Positions 15,401-23,840 of a stretch of 64,000 nucleotides of DNA are shown piece by piece. Numbering within the stretch: position 1 is the first letter of the stretch; every line of letters starts with the position of its first letter. The notes beneath the pieces were generated by a model. The model saw nothing but the letters and a program-made list of their open reading frames with translations, was not told the origin of the DNA and did not search any database. Origin of the DNA: Procambarus clarkii (lineage: Eukaryota; Arthropoda; Malacostraca; Decapoda; Cambaridae); assembly GCF_040958095.1 (NCBI RefSeq), contig NC_091173.1, positions 19,079,216 to 19,143,215 of the forward strand. Reading direction: 5' to 3'. The translations under genes were made by a program, and so were the position numbers.

Positions 15401-16468
15401 AATGGGTGTGAAGTTGATACATGTATCTGTAATCCATGTAACTAAAATACTTTTCTCTCGTCTCATCATCCCACAAAGAGTAAAGAATTTGAGTGTGGTG
15501 AAAAAAATGTATAGGGTATAATTGCATGATGTACATGCTAAGCCATCTGTGCATAAAGGTCTTAAGACCCTTCAATTAAACAGAAAAAATATAAAAATTT
15601 GAGTTAAATGTACTACAATAACATTTTGAAATGTAAAAGGTATCTTAATAGTTTTGCGTTCCGATGACTCAAACCCATCATCCGTACCCCAACACTAAAC
15701 ATTGCAATGACACTAAAGTGCATCATCCGATTGCTGGATTTCAGTTCTTGGACTATCACATTTGCATGAGCCAGTGTGAAAACTGATGGAAATTAATGTT
15801 ATTGTGTGAACAGAGCATATGTAGGCCATGATTGGACAATGCAGAGAGTTTTCCACTGTCATATGAGGCCTAACTTGAGACATAAACATATGCATATTCA
15901 TTGCAGTCACAGTTCACATAAGATAAACATACTGTATTGTAGCTAGAAAAAAAAGTTGTATATGGTATAAAATGTATTTTTAAGTAAATATTTTTGGGGG
16001 TGTGGAATGGATTAATTCAATTTACATTATTTCTTATGTAAAGAAATGTATATATATACATATACGTATATATATATATATGTCGTACCTAGTAGCCAGA
16101 ACTCACTTCTCAGCCTACTATTCAAGGCCCGATTTGCCTAATAAGCCAAGTTTTCCTGAATTAATATATTTACTATAATTTTTTTCTTATGAAATGATAA
16201 AGCAACCCTTTTCTCTATGTATGAGGTCAATTTTTTTTTATTGGAGTTAAAATTAACGTAGATATATGACCGAACCTAACCAACCCTACCTAACCTAACC
16301 TAACCTATATTTATAGGTAAGGTTAGGTTAGGTAGCCAAAAAAAGCTAGGTTAGGTTAGGTTAGGTAGGTCAGGTAGACGAAAAAACATTAATTCATGAA
16401 AACTTGGCTTATAAGGCAAATCGGGCCTTGAATAGTAGGCTGAGAAGTGCGTTCTGGCTATTAGGTAC

Positions 16469-16558
<90 letters not shown>

Positions 16559-16582
16559 CGTATTGGACAATTAGATAGCACT

Positions 16583-16674
<92 letters not shown>

Positions 16675-16698
16675 CGTATTGGACAATTAGATAGCACT

Positions 16699-16794
<96 letters not shown>

Positions 16795-19700
16795 ATATAT
16801 GACGTATTGGACAATTAGATAGCACTAAATTATGCTAATTACTTTATAGGGTCTGGAAAATTAAAAGGCTAAAAACCAAACTTAAATATTGTTAGGCCTA
16901 GTTTAGCACATTTGTGTAGTATATTAGGCATAGGTTAAGTGTTCTTTGCGACATCAGTACAAATACTTTTCTGGTTTGTTGAAATTCAGTAGTTGTGATT
17001 TCTACGTTGTAATTGCCTTTTACGGTGAGTACCATTATAGTACCACATATATTGATGTAACAGTAGTATGTAAACAGAAGGATACGCTGGATGTTTACAG
17101 TGATAAAGACACTGTGTATTGTAAATTGTTACAGCGATGTGGGGCACTTCATCTAGTATTGTATATATTGTCTTGGTATTGATGAACTATGAGATACAAT
17201 AATAAATTAACAGCTTACTATCATGAACATTGACCTTTTTTGTGACTTTAAGCCATTGTAATGGTTTTGGAATGTGTGTATCATAATGTGCATGTGAAGT
17301 AGGCAATACCTGGGGTCAATTAATTAAATTATTCCTCAGTTACTTGCTGTCAGACGGTCGAAGCTGCTTAGTCCGAACTTGTGCTGCACAACTCCTGATA
17401 AAGTTGACAAGAACTGGTCCAACACGAAGTAATCCCTGGACTTCTCCGGTTGTGACAGATACTCTTACAGGAGTAAGGAATTATTTATTCTGTGATGTCT
17501 AATGTATTAGTGAAGATAGTGTAGATATTACAAATGAAAGATATATCTCATGGCTAAAAGTTGCATATAAATACAAAATAAGCACACTTAGTGAATGAAT
17601 AATAAAAAAAATCGTTTTAATAGGTTATGACTAGTTTGTGAAGTCTATAATGTATTGTTTTGTCATATGTCTAAATAGCAGGTACTAGGTAGACACTTTA
17701 ATGCTTTTGAAAATAGTTGTGTTTTATCAAATATACACTTGATCATTTCAGGAATCAGTGGAAGGCTTGGCAGCACTAATGGTCTTGCTTGAACACTGCA
17801 AATTTTATAGTGTGGTGCATTCATGTTTGGCAAAGTTGTCTGTCTCCAAGGAGCAGTTAGCTGTAAACTCTAAATTCACCAGTGCGGGAGAATGGGATAT
17901 GTCTCTGAGTCGACTCAGTTCTTTTTATGTGCCAGAGAGTGATAATCACAGTACTGATGGAAACCTGAGTGATGTAAATGATGGAAGCACATTACATACG
18001 TCAATTGAGCTGTACGAGAGTCTTTTGAGACTGTTAATAAATATCCTCCTCCTCCAACCCACCCAGGTAATTTCACAGCTGTCTTCACATAATATTATAT
18101 CGTTGGTAATAACTCAGCTCCGTTTCACTGTCTGTCATGTCAAGTGTTCAGAATATCACTTAAAAATTGTAGAGAAAGCTCTTTTATTAATTGCCGCTAT
18201 ATTAAAGCATGACCCTACTCGAGCACCTTCACTTGCTCGTGATACAGGTCTTGTGCACCTCTGTTTAGTAGTGCTGTCCTCGGGCATTGAAAGGTCAAGT
18301 GTTGCTGTAGTGAGTTTGGAAGTTTTGAATGCCTTATTATGTGGGAGAGGTTGGGGGGCAGTGCGTGTCGTTGAATGGATATCTGCTTCACCTGCTCTCA
18401 CTCTACGTCCTATAGTAATGGGCCTCCATTCTTGTGCTCCTCTTGAGCATCAGACTGCTACACTTGCATTTGTTACAAATCTCTTGCACGAGGTGTTTCA
18501 CAGTGAAATAGGCAAGAAGCAGGAGCTCCAAGCAGCCATCTCGGGAGCACTAGATGTCCCTGTTGAACTATTAAGTGAGCAACGTGTGTGTGCAGGTTGG
18601 GAGCTGTCACGTTACCTTATTCAGTTGATTTGTGGTTTACCCAATAGTGAGGACCCAAACACACTAACTGCAGGGAAGCAGAAGGTTGAAACTTTGAATA
18701 TAGAACATATTTCTCAGTGCTTAGATTGCCTAAAAATGTTGTTATTAGTTTCTTATAGTGCCAAAGAAGCTGGTCACCATTTCCGCCTCTTTTTGCTTCC
18801 TACACTTGCAAAGCCACTTTCAGATTTTGAGAACAAACTCCGAACAATCAACATTCATATTACAACTCAATTAATGAAGAATAAAGAAACAAAAGAGAGT
18901 ATATGTAAAATTATACAACATTTAGAGGTAGCAACAAATTGGATTGAGTCGAGGGGTAATTGGTCTGTGTCTGTAGGCGAATCATTTGTGCCTTTACTTC
19001 ACCCACTTTGGGCACCAGCACTTCGTGCAGTAGCTCTCATGGAAGCTGTTTTGAGATTCTTGTTAGCAGCATCAGCTCATCATGAAGTTTGTATGTTTCT
19101 GACTCGCACAAGTGGATTGCCTGGTGTGCTGCTCAGCACGTCTCGTACCAAGAGACCTCTGCTTGCATGCATCACTATTGCAGTTTGCCAACAGGTAGCA
19201 AAATTGCTCACAAGCAACAGAAATCTTACATTGTGCTTTACAGATTTTTCTAAAGATAGCTTTCTTGCAGCAATTTCAGTTCTAATAAACTGTGCAAGAG
19301 TACATGAATGTGCATTTGTTATGAACAAACATGACTTGGTGGCCTCTTTAATGAAGTGGTTTGAGTGCAAGGTAGCTATAGAAGAGGGTATGACTATCAC
19401 AAGAAGCTTAGTGAAACTACTTGTTATTTTAACTAGACATCATGATTCACAAATTGCAGTGTGCAAGTCATATGGGTGGCTTGGTATCATACATTACCTT
19501 GTGCTACAGGATGGCTTACAGCAGGATGCACTCAGAATCATGGCTAACATTTCTCTCAATCACTATTTGGCTCACTCAATGTTAGCCTCTGAAGATATGA
19601 TCAAAACTATTATTGACATTATTAAAAACGGTGGAAATGAAGCATGGATAGAGGTTGCTTTAAGGATTCTGTGGGCACTAGTATGTAACAATCAGAGGGG

Positions 19701-19812
19701 GCAGGCAATAATTAAACAGCACCCAGTTATACCCATGTTAAAGCACCTAGCTGAATCCCAGACAGGTAAAATTGGTAGCTTATCTGAGAATATACTAGAC
19801 ATTTTGAATTGA
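12..19812 (+). CDS. RTTN: Rotatin-like armadillo-repeat protein, C-terminal 1637 codons (14 exons)
   Basis: The exons are 12-415, 1814-1967, 3002-3211, 3720-3923, 4168-4344, 6851-6986, 7086-7756, 8312-8426, 11118-11345, 12321-12417, 13137-13263, 15150-15346, 17340-17472 and 17752-19812. All splice junctions agree in phase and the summed length (4914 bp) is an exact multiple of 3 ending in TGA. The product is a leucine-rich, all-helical protein with no catalytic motif, signal peptide or membrane segment, as expected for armadillo/HEAT repeats. Segments such as [10 protein letters not shown] and the C-terminal [17 protein letters not shown] resemble what I remember of rotatin, a roughly 2200-residue protein needed for centriole elongation and ciliary or axial signalling (fly counterpart Ana3). 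About 600 N-terminal residues would then lie upstream of the window. Identity is from memory; another large ARM-repeat protein is possible. The coding call itself is strong. Confidence 0.68.
620..1235. repeat. Intronic repeat, about 190-bp unit, four degenerate copies
   Basis: The block containing TATATATAAGTATCTA, then CACCATAACTGTACAACTAA, then a CTGGTATGGTGAG-like segment recurs with spacing of roughly 194, 188 and 179 bp (the last segment lies near 636, 830, 1018 and 1197). Between these markers each copy has a CCTCCCTC-rich stretch. The copies are clearly related but diverged. It looks like a short satellite within the first intron of the window. Confidence 0.7.
1814..1967 (+). CDS. RTTN: RTTN-like exon 2, ends at a GC donor
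   Basis: The acceptor is cttttcag. The reading [17 protein letters not shown] runs to FVDDNEE. The only exon end that keeps the frame into the next exon is GAG followed by GCAAGT, a GC-AG intron. The nearby GT alternative gives an immediate stop after joining. Confidence 0.82.
1968..3001. other. Intron, no recognisable element
   Basis: I see no coding exon or named repeat here. A short open reading on the minus strand near 2212-2430 has no protein-like character. Confidence 0.5.
3002..3211 (+). CDS. RTTN: RTTN-like exon 3
   Basis: The acceptor tttgtttag and donor GTAAGA bracket 70 whole codons in phase 0 ([19 protein letters not shown]). The helical pattern continues. Confidence 0.85.
3462..3520 (+). 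other. Possible extra RTTN-like exon that does not join in frame
   Basis: A good acceptor (ttcttttccag) is followed by a very protein-like reading ([17 protein letters not shown]) in the phase expected from the preceding exon. The only usable donor (GTGATT after 3520) leaves phase 2, which creates a stop when joined to the exon at 3720. It may be a skipped or alternative exon, a decayed exon, or an exon carrying a sequence error. Confidence 0.35.
3720..3923 (+). CDS. RTTN: RTTN-like exon 4
   Basis: The acceptor ttcttgcag and donor GTCAGT enclose 68 codons in phase 0 ([19 protein letters not shown] ... NNMAAE). The segment [15 protein letters not shown] is typical of an ARM/HEAT helix pair. 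Confidence 0.88.
4168..4344 (+). CDS. RTTN: RTTN-like exon 5
   Basis: The acceptor tatcttcag and donor GTAAGT enclose 59 codons in phase 0 ([19 protein letters not shown] ... FVNMMK). The segment [16 protein letters not shown] is a HEAT-like helix. Confidence 0.88.
4502..5177 (+). mobile_element. Deleted Tigger/pogo-like DNA transposon
   Basis: The ends are imperfect 23-bp terminal inverted repeats starting CAGTGTAACC (left) and, on the other strand, CAGTACAACC (right), 17 of 23 matching. They are flanked by TA dinucleotides, the Tc1/mariner/pogo target duplication. Inside, from 4697, is a broken transposase N terminus: [15 protein letters not shown], then after a frame change [20 protein letters not shown], the helix-turn-helix region of Tigger-like transposases. 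The catalytic part is deleted. Confidence 0.75.
6851..6986 (+). CDS. RTTN: RTTN-like exon 6
   Basis: The acceptor tctcttgcag and donor GTAGGT flank [20 protein letters not shown] through [11 protein letters not shown], ending in phase 1. The 2.5-kb intron before it contains a Tigger-like transposon. Confidence 0.86.
7086..7756 (+). CDS. RTTN: RTTN-like exon 7
   Basis: This 671-bp exon has acceptor ttgtttcag and donor GTAAGT, and completes the codon split at 6986. It encodes [14 protein letters not shown] through [12 protein letters not shown]. It is long, open and helical, among the best-supported exons of the gene. Confidence 0.9.
8312..8426 (+). CDS. RTTN: RTTN-like exon 8
   Basis: The acceptor tttttttccag and donor GTAAGC flank [18 protein letters not shown] through HHTLQNA, phase 0 in and phase 1 out. 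It lacks an ATG, so a plain ORF search misses it. Confidence 0.85.
9230..10215 (-). pseudogene. Degenerate non-LTR retrotransposon fragment with RNase H domain
   Basis: On the minus strand, 10050-10002 reads [15 protein letters not shown], an RNase H start motif with the catalytic Asp. Further down, 9540-9380 reads [17 protein letters not shown] followed by [19 protein letters not shown] and CPDFQ, the C-terminal zinc-finger-like region of Jockey/I-type LINE polymerases. Several stops and frame changes interrupt it. It lies antisense in an RTTN-like intron. Confidence 0.75.
10450..10612 (+). repeat. Hairpin-headed SINE-like repeat with CAAGGTA tail
   Basis: A perfect 17-bp inverted repeat, CTGATCAACCAGGCTGT (10456-10472) against 10507-10523, forms a hairpin head. 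It is followed by a block (GGCCTGGTCGACGACCGGGC, then GCGGGGACACTAAGCCCC) that is nearly the same as the 3' part of the tRNA-derived SINEs at 49142 and 47084. It ends in a direct repeat of CTCAAGGTA. No tRNA promoter boxes are seen in this copy. Confidence 0.65.
11118..11345 (+). CDS. RTTN: RTTN-like exon 9
   Basis: The acceptor attattgtag and donor GTGGGT flank [20 protein letters not shown] through NDLHYYNL. Phases agree with both neighbours. The preceding intron holds a LINE remnant and a hairpin repeat. Confidence 0.88.
12321..12417 (+). CDS. RTTN: RTTN-like exon 10
   Basis: The acceptor ttttgttgcag and donor GTAAAC flank [20 protein letters not shown] through LVQSLIR, ending in phase 2. 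It is short and lacks a good ATG. Confidence 0.86.
13137..13263 (+). CDS. RTTN: RTTN-like exon 11
   Basis: It follows the acceptor catatgaacag and ends at donor GTGAAG. It reads [18 protein letters not shown] through [10 protein letters not shown]. Phase 2 in and phase 0 out fit the neighbouring exons. Confidence 0.86.
13603..14582 (-). mobile_element. Tigger-like transposon remnant with transposase C terminus
   Basis: The minus strand from about 14135 to 13975 reads [19 protein letters not shown] then [18 protein letters not shown] and [10 protein letters not shown]. This is the C-terminal signature of Tigger-type transposases. Ends resemble inverted repeats (CAGTGACCCTTCCATTTG on the left, AAGTGCAACCTCGATTTG inverted on the right), each next to TA. 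The rest of the transposase is missing and replaced by GAGG-rich low-complexity sequence (14240-14350). Confidence 0.72.
15150..15346 (+). CDS. RTTN: RTTN-like exon 12
   Basis: The acceptor catttcttcag and donor GTACGT flank [20 protein letters not shown] through [10 protein letters not shown]. The tryptophan-rich segment followed by GGVWGAAL is the part that most suggested rotatin to me. Confidence 0.88.
15996..16045 (-). repeat. Short Tigger-end fragment
   Basis: The segment containing GTGTGGAATGGATTAATTCA is the reverse complement of 13680-13730 inside the Tigger-like element. It is cut off by the foldback element and (AT)n that follow. Confidence 0.6.
16080..16472. mobile_element. Palindromic foldback element with TTAGG-like core, copy 1
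   Basis: The element starts TGTCGTACCTAGTAGCCAGA and ends with the inverse (GGCTATTAGGTACGACA). Inverted arms run about 90 bp (AAGGCCCGATTTGCCTAATA is visible in both). The centre carries CCTAACC/GGTTAGG runs. It is embedded in (AT)n. The same structure recurs at 20024 and 20815. No protein is encoded, so it must be non-autonomous. Confidence 0.8.
16473..16835. repeat. (AT)n arrays separated by a conserved spacer, three units
   Basis: Three (AT)n tracts (16473-16551, 16588-16668 and 16704-16800) alternate with a conserved spacer containing CGTATTGGACAATTAGATAG and ending CACTAAAT. This is a compound satellite of about 117 bp rather than a simple microsatellite. Confidence 0.85.
17340..17472 (+). 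CDS. RTTN: RTTN-like exon 13
   Basis: The acceptor attattcctcag and donor GTAAGG flank [20 protein letters not shown] through TDTLTG. It completes the split Ser codon from 15346 and ends in phase 0. Confidence 0.87.
17752..19812 (+). CDS. RTTN: RTTN-like terminal exon
   Basis: One 2061-bp exon (686 residues plus TGA) follows the acceptor gatcatttcag and starts [16 protein letters not shown]. Successive leucine-rich helices are visible through the whole length, and it ends [11 protein letters not shown]. An acidic/serine linker ([18 protein letters not shown]) lies about 60 residues in. A long uninterrupted 3' exon after many short ones is unusual but fully open. Confidence 0.93.
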   Translation, partial: ESVEGLAALMVLLEHCKFYSVVHSCLAKLSVSKEQLAVNSKFTSAGEWDMSLSRLSSFYVPESDNHSTDGNLSDVNDGSTLHTSIELYESLLRLLINILLLQPTQVISQLSSHNIISLVITQLRFTVCHVKCSEYHLKIVEKALLLIAAILKHDPTRAPSLARDTGLVHLCLVVLSSGIERSSVAVVSLEVLNALLCGRGWGAVRVVEWISASPALTLRPIVMGLHSCAPLEHQTATLAFVTNLLHEVFHSEIGKKQELQAAISGALDVPVELLSEQRVCAGWELSRYLIQLICGLPNSEDPNTLTAGKQKVETLNIEHISQCLDCLKMLLLVSYSAKEAGHHFRLFLLPTLAKPLSDFENKLRTINIHITTQLMKNKETKESICKIIQHLEVATNWIESRGNWSVSVGESFVPLLHPLWAPALRAVALMEAVLRFLLAASAHHEVCMFLTRTSGLPGVLLSTSRTKRPLLACITIAVCQQVAKLLTSNRNLTLCFTDFSKDSFLAAISVLINCARVHECAFVMNKHDLVASLMKWFECKVAIEEGMTITRSLVKLLVILTRHHDSQIAVCKSYGWLGIIHYLVLQDGLQQDALRIMANISLNHYLAHSMLASEDMIKTIIDIIKNGGNEAWIEVALRILWALVCNNQRGQAIIKQHPVIPMLKHLAESQTGKIGSLSENILDILN

Positions 19813-20020
19813 CCTGTAGAGTATCACAGTTGTTGGAATGTGGTACTCCTCGTGTAGTGGCTGATAGATGAGGGAAAATGCATTTGATCACTATATTGTT
19901 AATGTAAATTTGTTAGTCAACCAAACAATACATATGTAAATATTGTACATGGTATAAATAGTTTTTAGATTATATACAACTTGTATACAATATACTGTAT
20001 ATATATATAATATTATATAT
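19813..20020 (+). other. Probable 3' UTR of the RTTN-like gene
   Basis: AT-rich sequence follows the stop codon. No canonical AATAAA is visible before the (AT)n-embedded foldback element begins at 20024; a variant AATACA occurs near 19926. The transcript end cannot be fixed from sequence alone. Confidence 0.4.
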
Positions 20021-20023
20021 ATA

Positions 20024-20380
20024 TGTCGTACCTAGTAGCCAGAACGCACTTCTCAGCCTACTATGCAAGGCCCGATTTGCCTAATAAGCCAAGTTTTCCT
20101 GAATTAATATATTTTCTCAAATTTTTTTCTTATGAAATGATAAAGCTACCCATTTCAATCTGTATGAGGTCAATTTTTTTTTATTGGAGTTAAAATTAAC
20201 GTAGATATATTACCGAACCTAACCAACCCTACCCAACCTATCTTTATAGGTTAGGTTAGGTAGCCAAAAAAGTTAGGTTAGGTAGTCGAAAAAACATTAA
20301 TTCATGAAAACTTGGCTTATTAGGCAAATCGGGCCTTGCATAGTAGGCTTAGAAGTGTGTTCTGGCTACTAGGTACGACA
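20024..20380. mobile_element. Palindromic foldback element with TTAGG-like core, copy 2
   Basis: The same ends (TGTCGTACC ... GGTACGACA) and the same inverted arms as copy 1 are present, with a CCTAACCAACCC/GGTTAGGTTAGG centre. It is flanked left by a short AT tract and right by a long (AT)n. It lies just after the RTTN-like stop codon. Confidence 0.82.
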
Positions 20381-20383
20381 TAC

Positions 20384-20385
<2 letters not shown>

Positions 20386-20477
<92 letters not shown>
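20386..20477. repeat. (AT)n microsatellite
   Basis: About 46 uninterrupted AT units lie between foldback copy 2 and a short unique spacer. A second (AT)n of about 30 units lies at 20535-20597. Confidence 0.95.
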
Positions 20478-20480
<3 letters not shown>

Positions 20481-20530
20481 GCATATATACATTCATTTGC
20501 ATATAGTCCTGGGGACCATTCAGGCTTGTT

Positions 20531-20596
<66 letters not shown>

Positions 20597-20599
<3 letters not shown>

Positions 20600-20759
20600 C
20601 AATGTCAGACCACGGAGGAAAAATGAAACAGGAAATTTCCTTAAGTACTTTCGTATATTAAATACATCTTCAGAAGGACCTTCTGAAGATGTATTTAATA
20701 TACGAAAGTACTTAAGGAAATTTCCTGTTTCATTTTTCCTCCGTGGTCTGACATTGTCA
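20597..20759. mobile_element. Near-perfect palindrome element (CCACGGAGG family), copy 1
   Basis: A 163-bp sequence reads almost identically on both strands and is centred near 20678 on CTTCAGAAGGACCTTCTGAAG-type sequence. The arms end TGACAATGTCAGACCACGG and its inverse. It is followed by ATTCACGTGTTTATTTTCGT and a short AC/AT tract. Related copies lie at 22206, 59464 and 63545. Confidence 0.82.
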
Positions 20760-20814
20760 CATTCTTATTCACGTGTTTATTTTCGTGATATACACACATA
20801 TATATATATATATA

Positions 20815-21187
20815 TGTCGTACCTAGTAGCCAGAACGCACTTCTCAGCCTACTATGCAAGGCCCGATTTGCCTAATAAGCCAAGTTTTCATGAATTAATT
20901 GTTTTTCGACTACCTAACCTAACTTTTTCGGCTACCTAACCAAACCTAACCTATAAAGATAGGTTAGGTTAGGTTAGGTTAGGTAGGGTTGGTTAGGTTC
21001 GGTCATATATCTACGTTAATTTTAACTCCAATAAAAAAAAATTGACCTCATACATAATGAAATGGGTAGCTTTATCATTTCATAAGAAAAAAATTAGAAA
21101 AAATATATTAATTCAGGAAAACTTGGCTTATTAGGCAAATCGGGCCTTGAATAGTAGGCCAAAAAGTGAGTTCTGGCTACTAGGTAC

Positions 21188-21191
<4 letters not shown>
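20815..21191. mobile_element. Palindromic foldback element with TTAGG-like core, copy 3
   Basis: It has the same terminal sequence TGTCGTACC / GGTACGACA and the same arms. The central TTAGG-type run (AGGTTAGGTTAGGTTAGG) is the longest of the three. It lies between AT tracts at 20799-20814 and 21192-21241. Confidence 0.83.
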
Positions 21192-21247
<56 letters not shown>

Positions 21248-21427
21248 AATGTACTTATATACAGTATTTTGTAATGTGGTGCATATTTATGAGAATGAAG
21301 GCAAGATTGTTTCCAGTATGTGACTGCATTCATATCAAGACAGGTAGAATTAATGTAAGATGAAAGCTTCAGCTGTTTAAGTGTTACTTTTCAGACAAAT
21401 GTGCATGTTAAAGGGCGGCGAGGGGGG

Positions 21428-21792
21428 GGGGGGGAGAGGTTATGTATGTATGTTCAGGGTGAAGGGGAGGTTATGTATGTATGTTCAGGGTGAAGGGGAG
21501 GTTATGTATGTTCAGGGTGAAGGGGAGGTTATGTATGTATGTTCAGGGTGAAGGGGAGGTTATGTATGTATGTTCAGGGTGAAGGGGAGGTTATGTATGT
21601 ATGTTCAGGGTGAAGGGGAGGTTATGTATGTATGTTCAGGGTGAAGGGGAGGTTATGTATGTATGTTCAGGGTGAAGGGGAGGTTATGTATGTATGTTCA
21701 GGGTGAAGGGGAGGTTATGTATGTTCAGGGTGAAGGGGAGGTTATGTATGTATGTTCAGGGTGAATGGGAGGTTATGTATGTTCAGGGTGAA
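21428..21792. repeat. Minisatellite, about 30-bp unit, 12-13 copies
   Basis: The unit is GGGGAGGTTATGTATG followed by TATGTTCAGGGTGAA. Three copies lack one TATG. The units are almost identical, so the array is young. It is preceded by a G-run at 21421-21434. Confidence 0.92.
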
Positions 21793-22205
21793 AAAACTAT
21801 GTATATCACATAATGTCTACAAATTGTAAAGGCCATATATGCATATTATAGTGCATTATATATTATGCTATATATACACATTATATATTTTATTTGAATA
21901 TATTAATGCTTTGTTTTCATGACAAGAATTTTTAGGATAAGTAAAATCAATATATTGCTTTGTCATATAAATGTACAAATCTTTTCATTCACCTTTCATA
22001 GAATAGTTTACATTATAAACTTATTAAATAAAGTAAACCTATACGACTAGAATATACATATCTAATTGATAAGATTGTACTATACAGAAGCAAATACAAA
22101 AAAGATACATATGAAGAGAAATAAAATGTTTGTATTTACATATAAAATAGATATATAATTGTGTGTGTGTAAATCATGAAAATTATCACGTGATGAAAAA
22201 TATGA

Positions 22206-22364
22206 GTCAAACCATGAAGGAAGACCTGAAACAGGAATTTCCTTAATTACTTTCGTATTTAATAATACATCTTCAGAAGGATCTTCTGAAGATGTATTAT
22301 TAAATATGAAAGTACTTAAGGAAATTCCTGTTTCAATTCTTCCTTCGTGGTCTGACACTGTCAT
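22206..22364. mobile_element. Near-perfect palindrome element (CCACGGAGG family), copy 2
   Basis: The arms share AGGAATTTCCTTAA and CTTTCGTATTTAATAATA with copy 1 and meet at CTTCAGAAGGATCTTCTGAA. The left arm has diverged slightly more than the right. AT-rich simple sequence follows at 22380-22500. Confidence 0.78.
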
Positions 22365-22504
22365 ATATAATTGAGTGTGTAATATATATTATATATATAA
22401 TATATATATATAATAAATATATATATATATAATATATATATATAATAAATATATATATATATAATAAATATATATATATATATAATAAATACATATATAT
22501 GTAT

Positions 22505-23010
22505 TAATACAAGAGGGGATATTAATAGGGTATTAAAAGTATCAACACAAGACAGAACACAAACAATGGGTATTGAATAGAAGTGTTTGTAGAAAGCCTA
22601 TTGGTCCATATTTCTTGATGCTTCTATATTGGAGCGGAGTCTTGAGGTGGGTAGAATATAGTTGTGCAATAATTGGCTGTTGATTGCTGGTGTTGACTTC
22701 TTGATGTGTAGTGCCTCGCAAACGTCAAGCCGCCTGCTATCGCTGTATCTATCGATGATTTCTGTGTTGTTTACTAGGATTTCTCTGGCGATGGTTTGGT
22801 TGTGGGAAGAGATTATATGTTCCTTATGCATCGTTAAACGCCTAGAAAGAGATGTTGTTGTCTTGCCTATATACTGGGATTTTTGGAGCTTACAGTCCCC
22901 AAGTGGGCATTTGAAGGCATAGACGACGTTAGTCTCTTTTAAAGCGTTCTGTTTTGTGTCTGGAGAGTTTCTCATGAGTAGGCTGGCCGTTTTTCTGGTT
23001 TTATAGTAAA
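22505..23010 (-). mobile_element. Penelope-like element fragment, GIY-YIG domain (minus copy)
   Basis: An open frame at 22975-22598 encodes VVYAFKCPLGDC, then QYIGKTTTSLSRRLTMHK. This is a GIY-YIG endonuclease with the upstream Cys motif typical of Penelope-like retroelements. Compared with the plus copy it lacks six residues after the MHK motif (an 18-bp deletion). The sequence matches the plus copy in inverted orientation to about 22505. Confidence 0.82.
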
Positions 23011-23040
23011 TCTACAGACAAAAATCAGAGGCTACAACTG

Positions 23041-23840
23041 ACGATTTACTATAAAACCAGAAAAACGGCCAGCCTACTCATGAGAAACTCTCCAGACACA
23101 AAACAGAACGCTTTAAAAGAGACTAACGTCGTCTATGCCTTCAAATGCCCACTTGGGGACTGTAAGCTCCAAAAAACCCAGTATATAGGCAAGACAACAA
23201 CATCTCTTTCTAGGCGTTTAACGATGCATAAGCAACAGGGCTCCATTAAGGAACATATAATCTCTTCCCACAACCAAACCATCGCCAGAGAAATCCTAGT
23301 AAACAACACAGAAATCATCGATAGATACAGCGATAGCAGGCGGCTTGACGTTTGCGAGGCACTACACATCAAGAAGTCAACACCAGCAATCAACAGCCAA
23401 TTATTGCACAACTATATTCTACCCACCTCAAGACTCCGCTCCAATATAGAAGCATCAAGAAATATGGACCAATAGGCTTTCTACAAACACTTCTATTCAA
23501 TACCCATTGTTTGTGTTCTGTCATGTGTTGATACTTTTAATACCCTATTAATATCCCCTCTTGTTCTGTCTTGTGTTAATGCCACATCACCCCTCCCACC
23601 TCACTCAAATGTAGATATAAAATCGGAGATACGTAAGTTCTAATCAGTTGTGTATTTGTGAACTAAAGTCTTTGAAAATGTAATAAGTTTTACGAAACGC
23701 GCCCGTGTCGCGTCAGACTAGAAATAAAAATGAATTTTGGAGAATTGATTTTTGATTTACCTCCAACAGTGAAGCGTAATGTACGAAAGATTGAGAAAAT
23801 TCGTGTTAGAATTATTAATCTGACTTTTTCGGTCATATTT

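Noticed and set aside
16260..16365. True telomere or interstitial telomere tract
   Set aside because: The TTAGG-type repeats are short, imperfect and confined to the centre of foldback elements with defined ends.
16351..16814. Tyr-Ile repeat frames, also at 20320-20602, 58587-58799 and 59557-59829
   Set aside because: Translations of (AT)n arrays, not genes.
22662..22922. Plus-strand frame opposite the Penelope minus copy (also the antisense of the plus copy)
   Set aside because: Shadow of the GIY-YIG frame on the other strand, with no recognisable protein.
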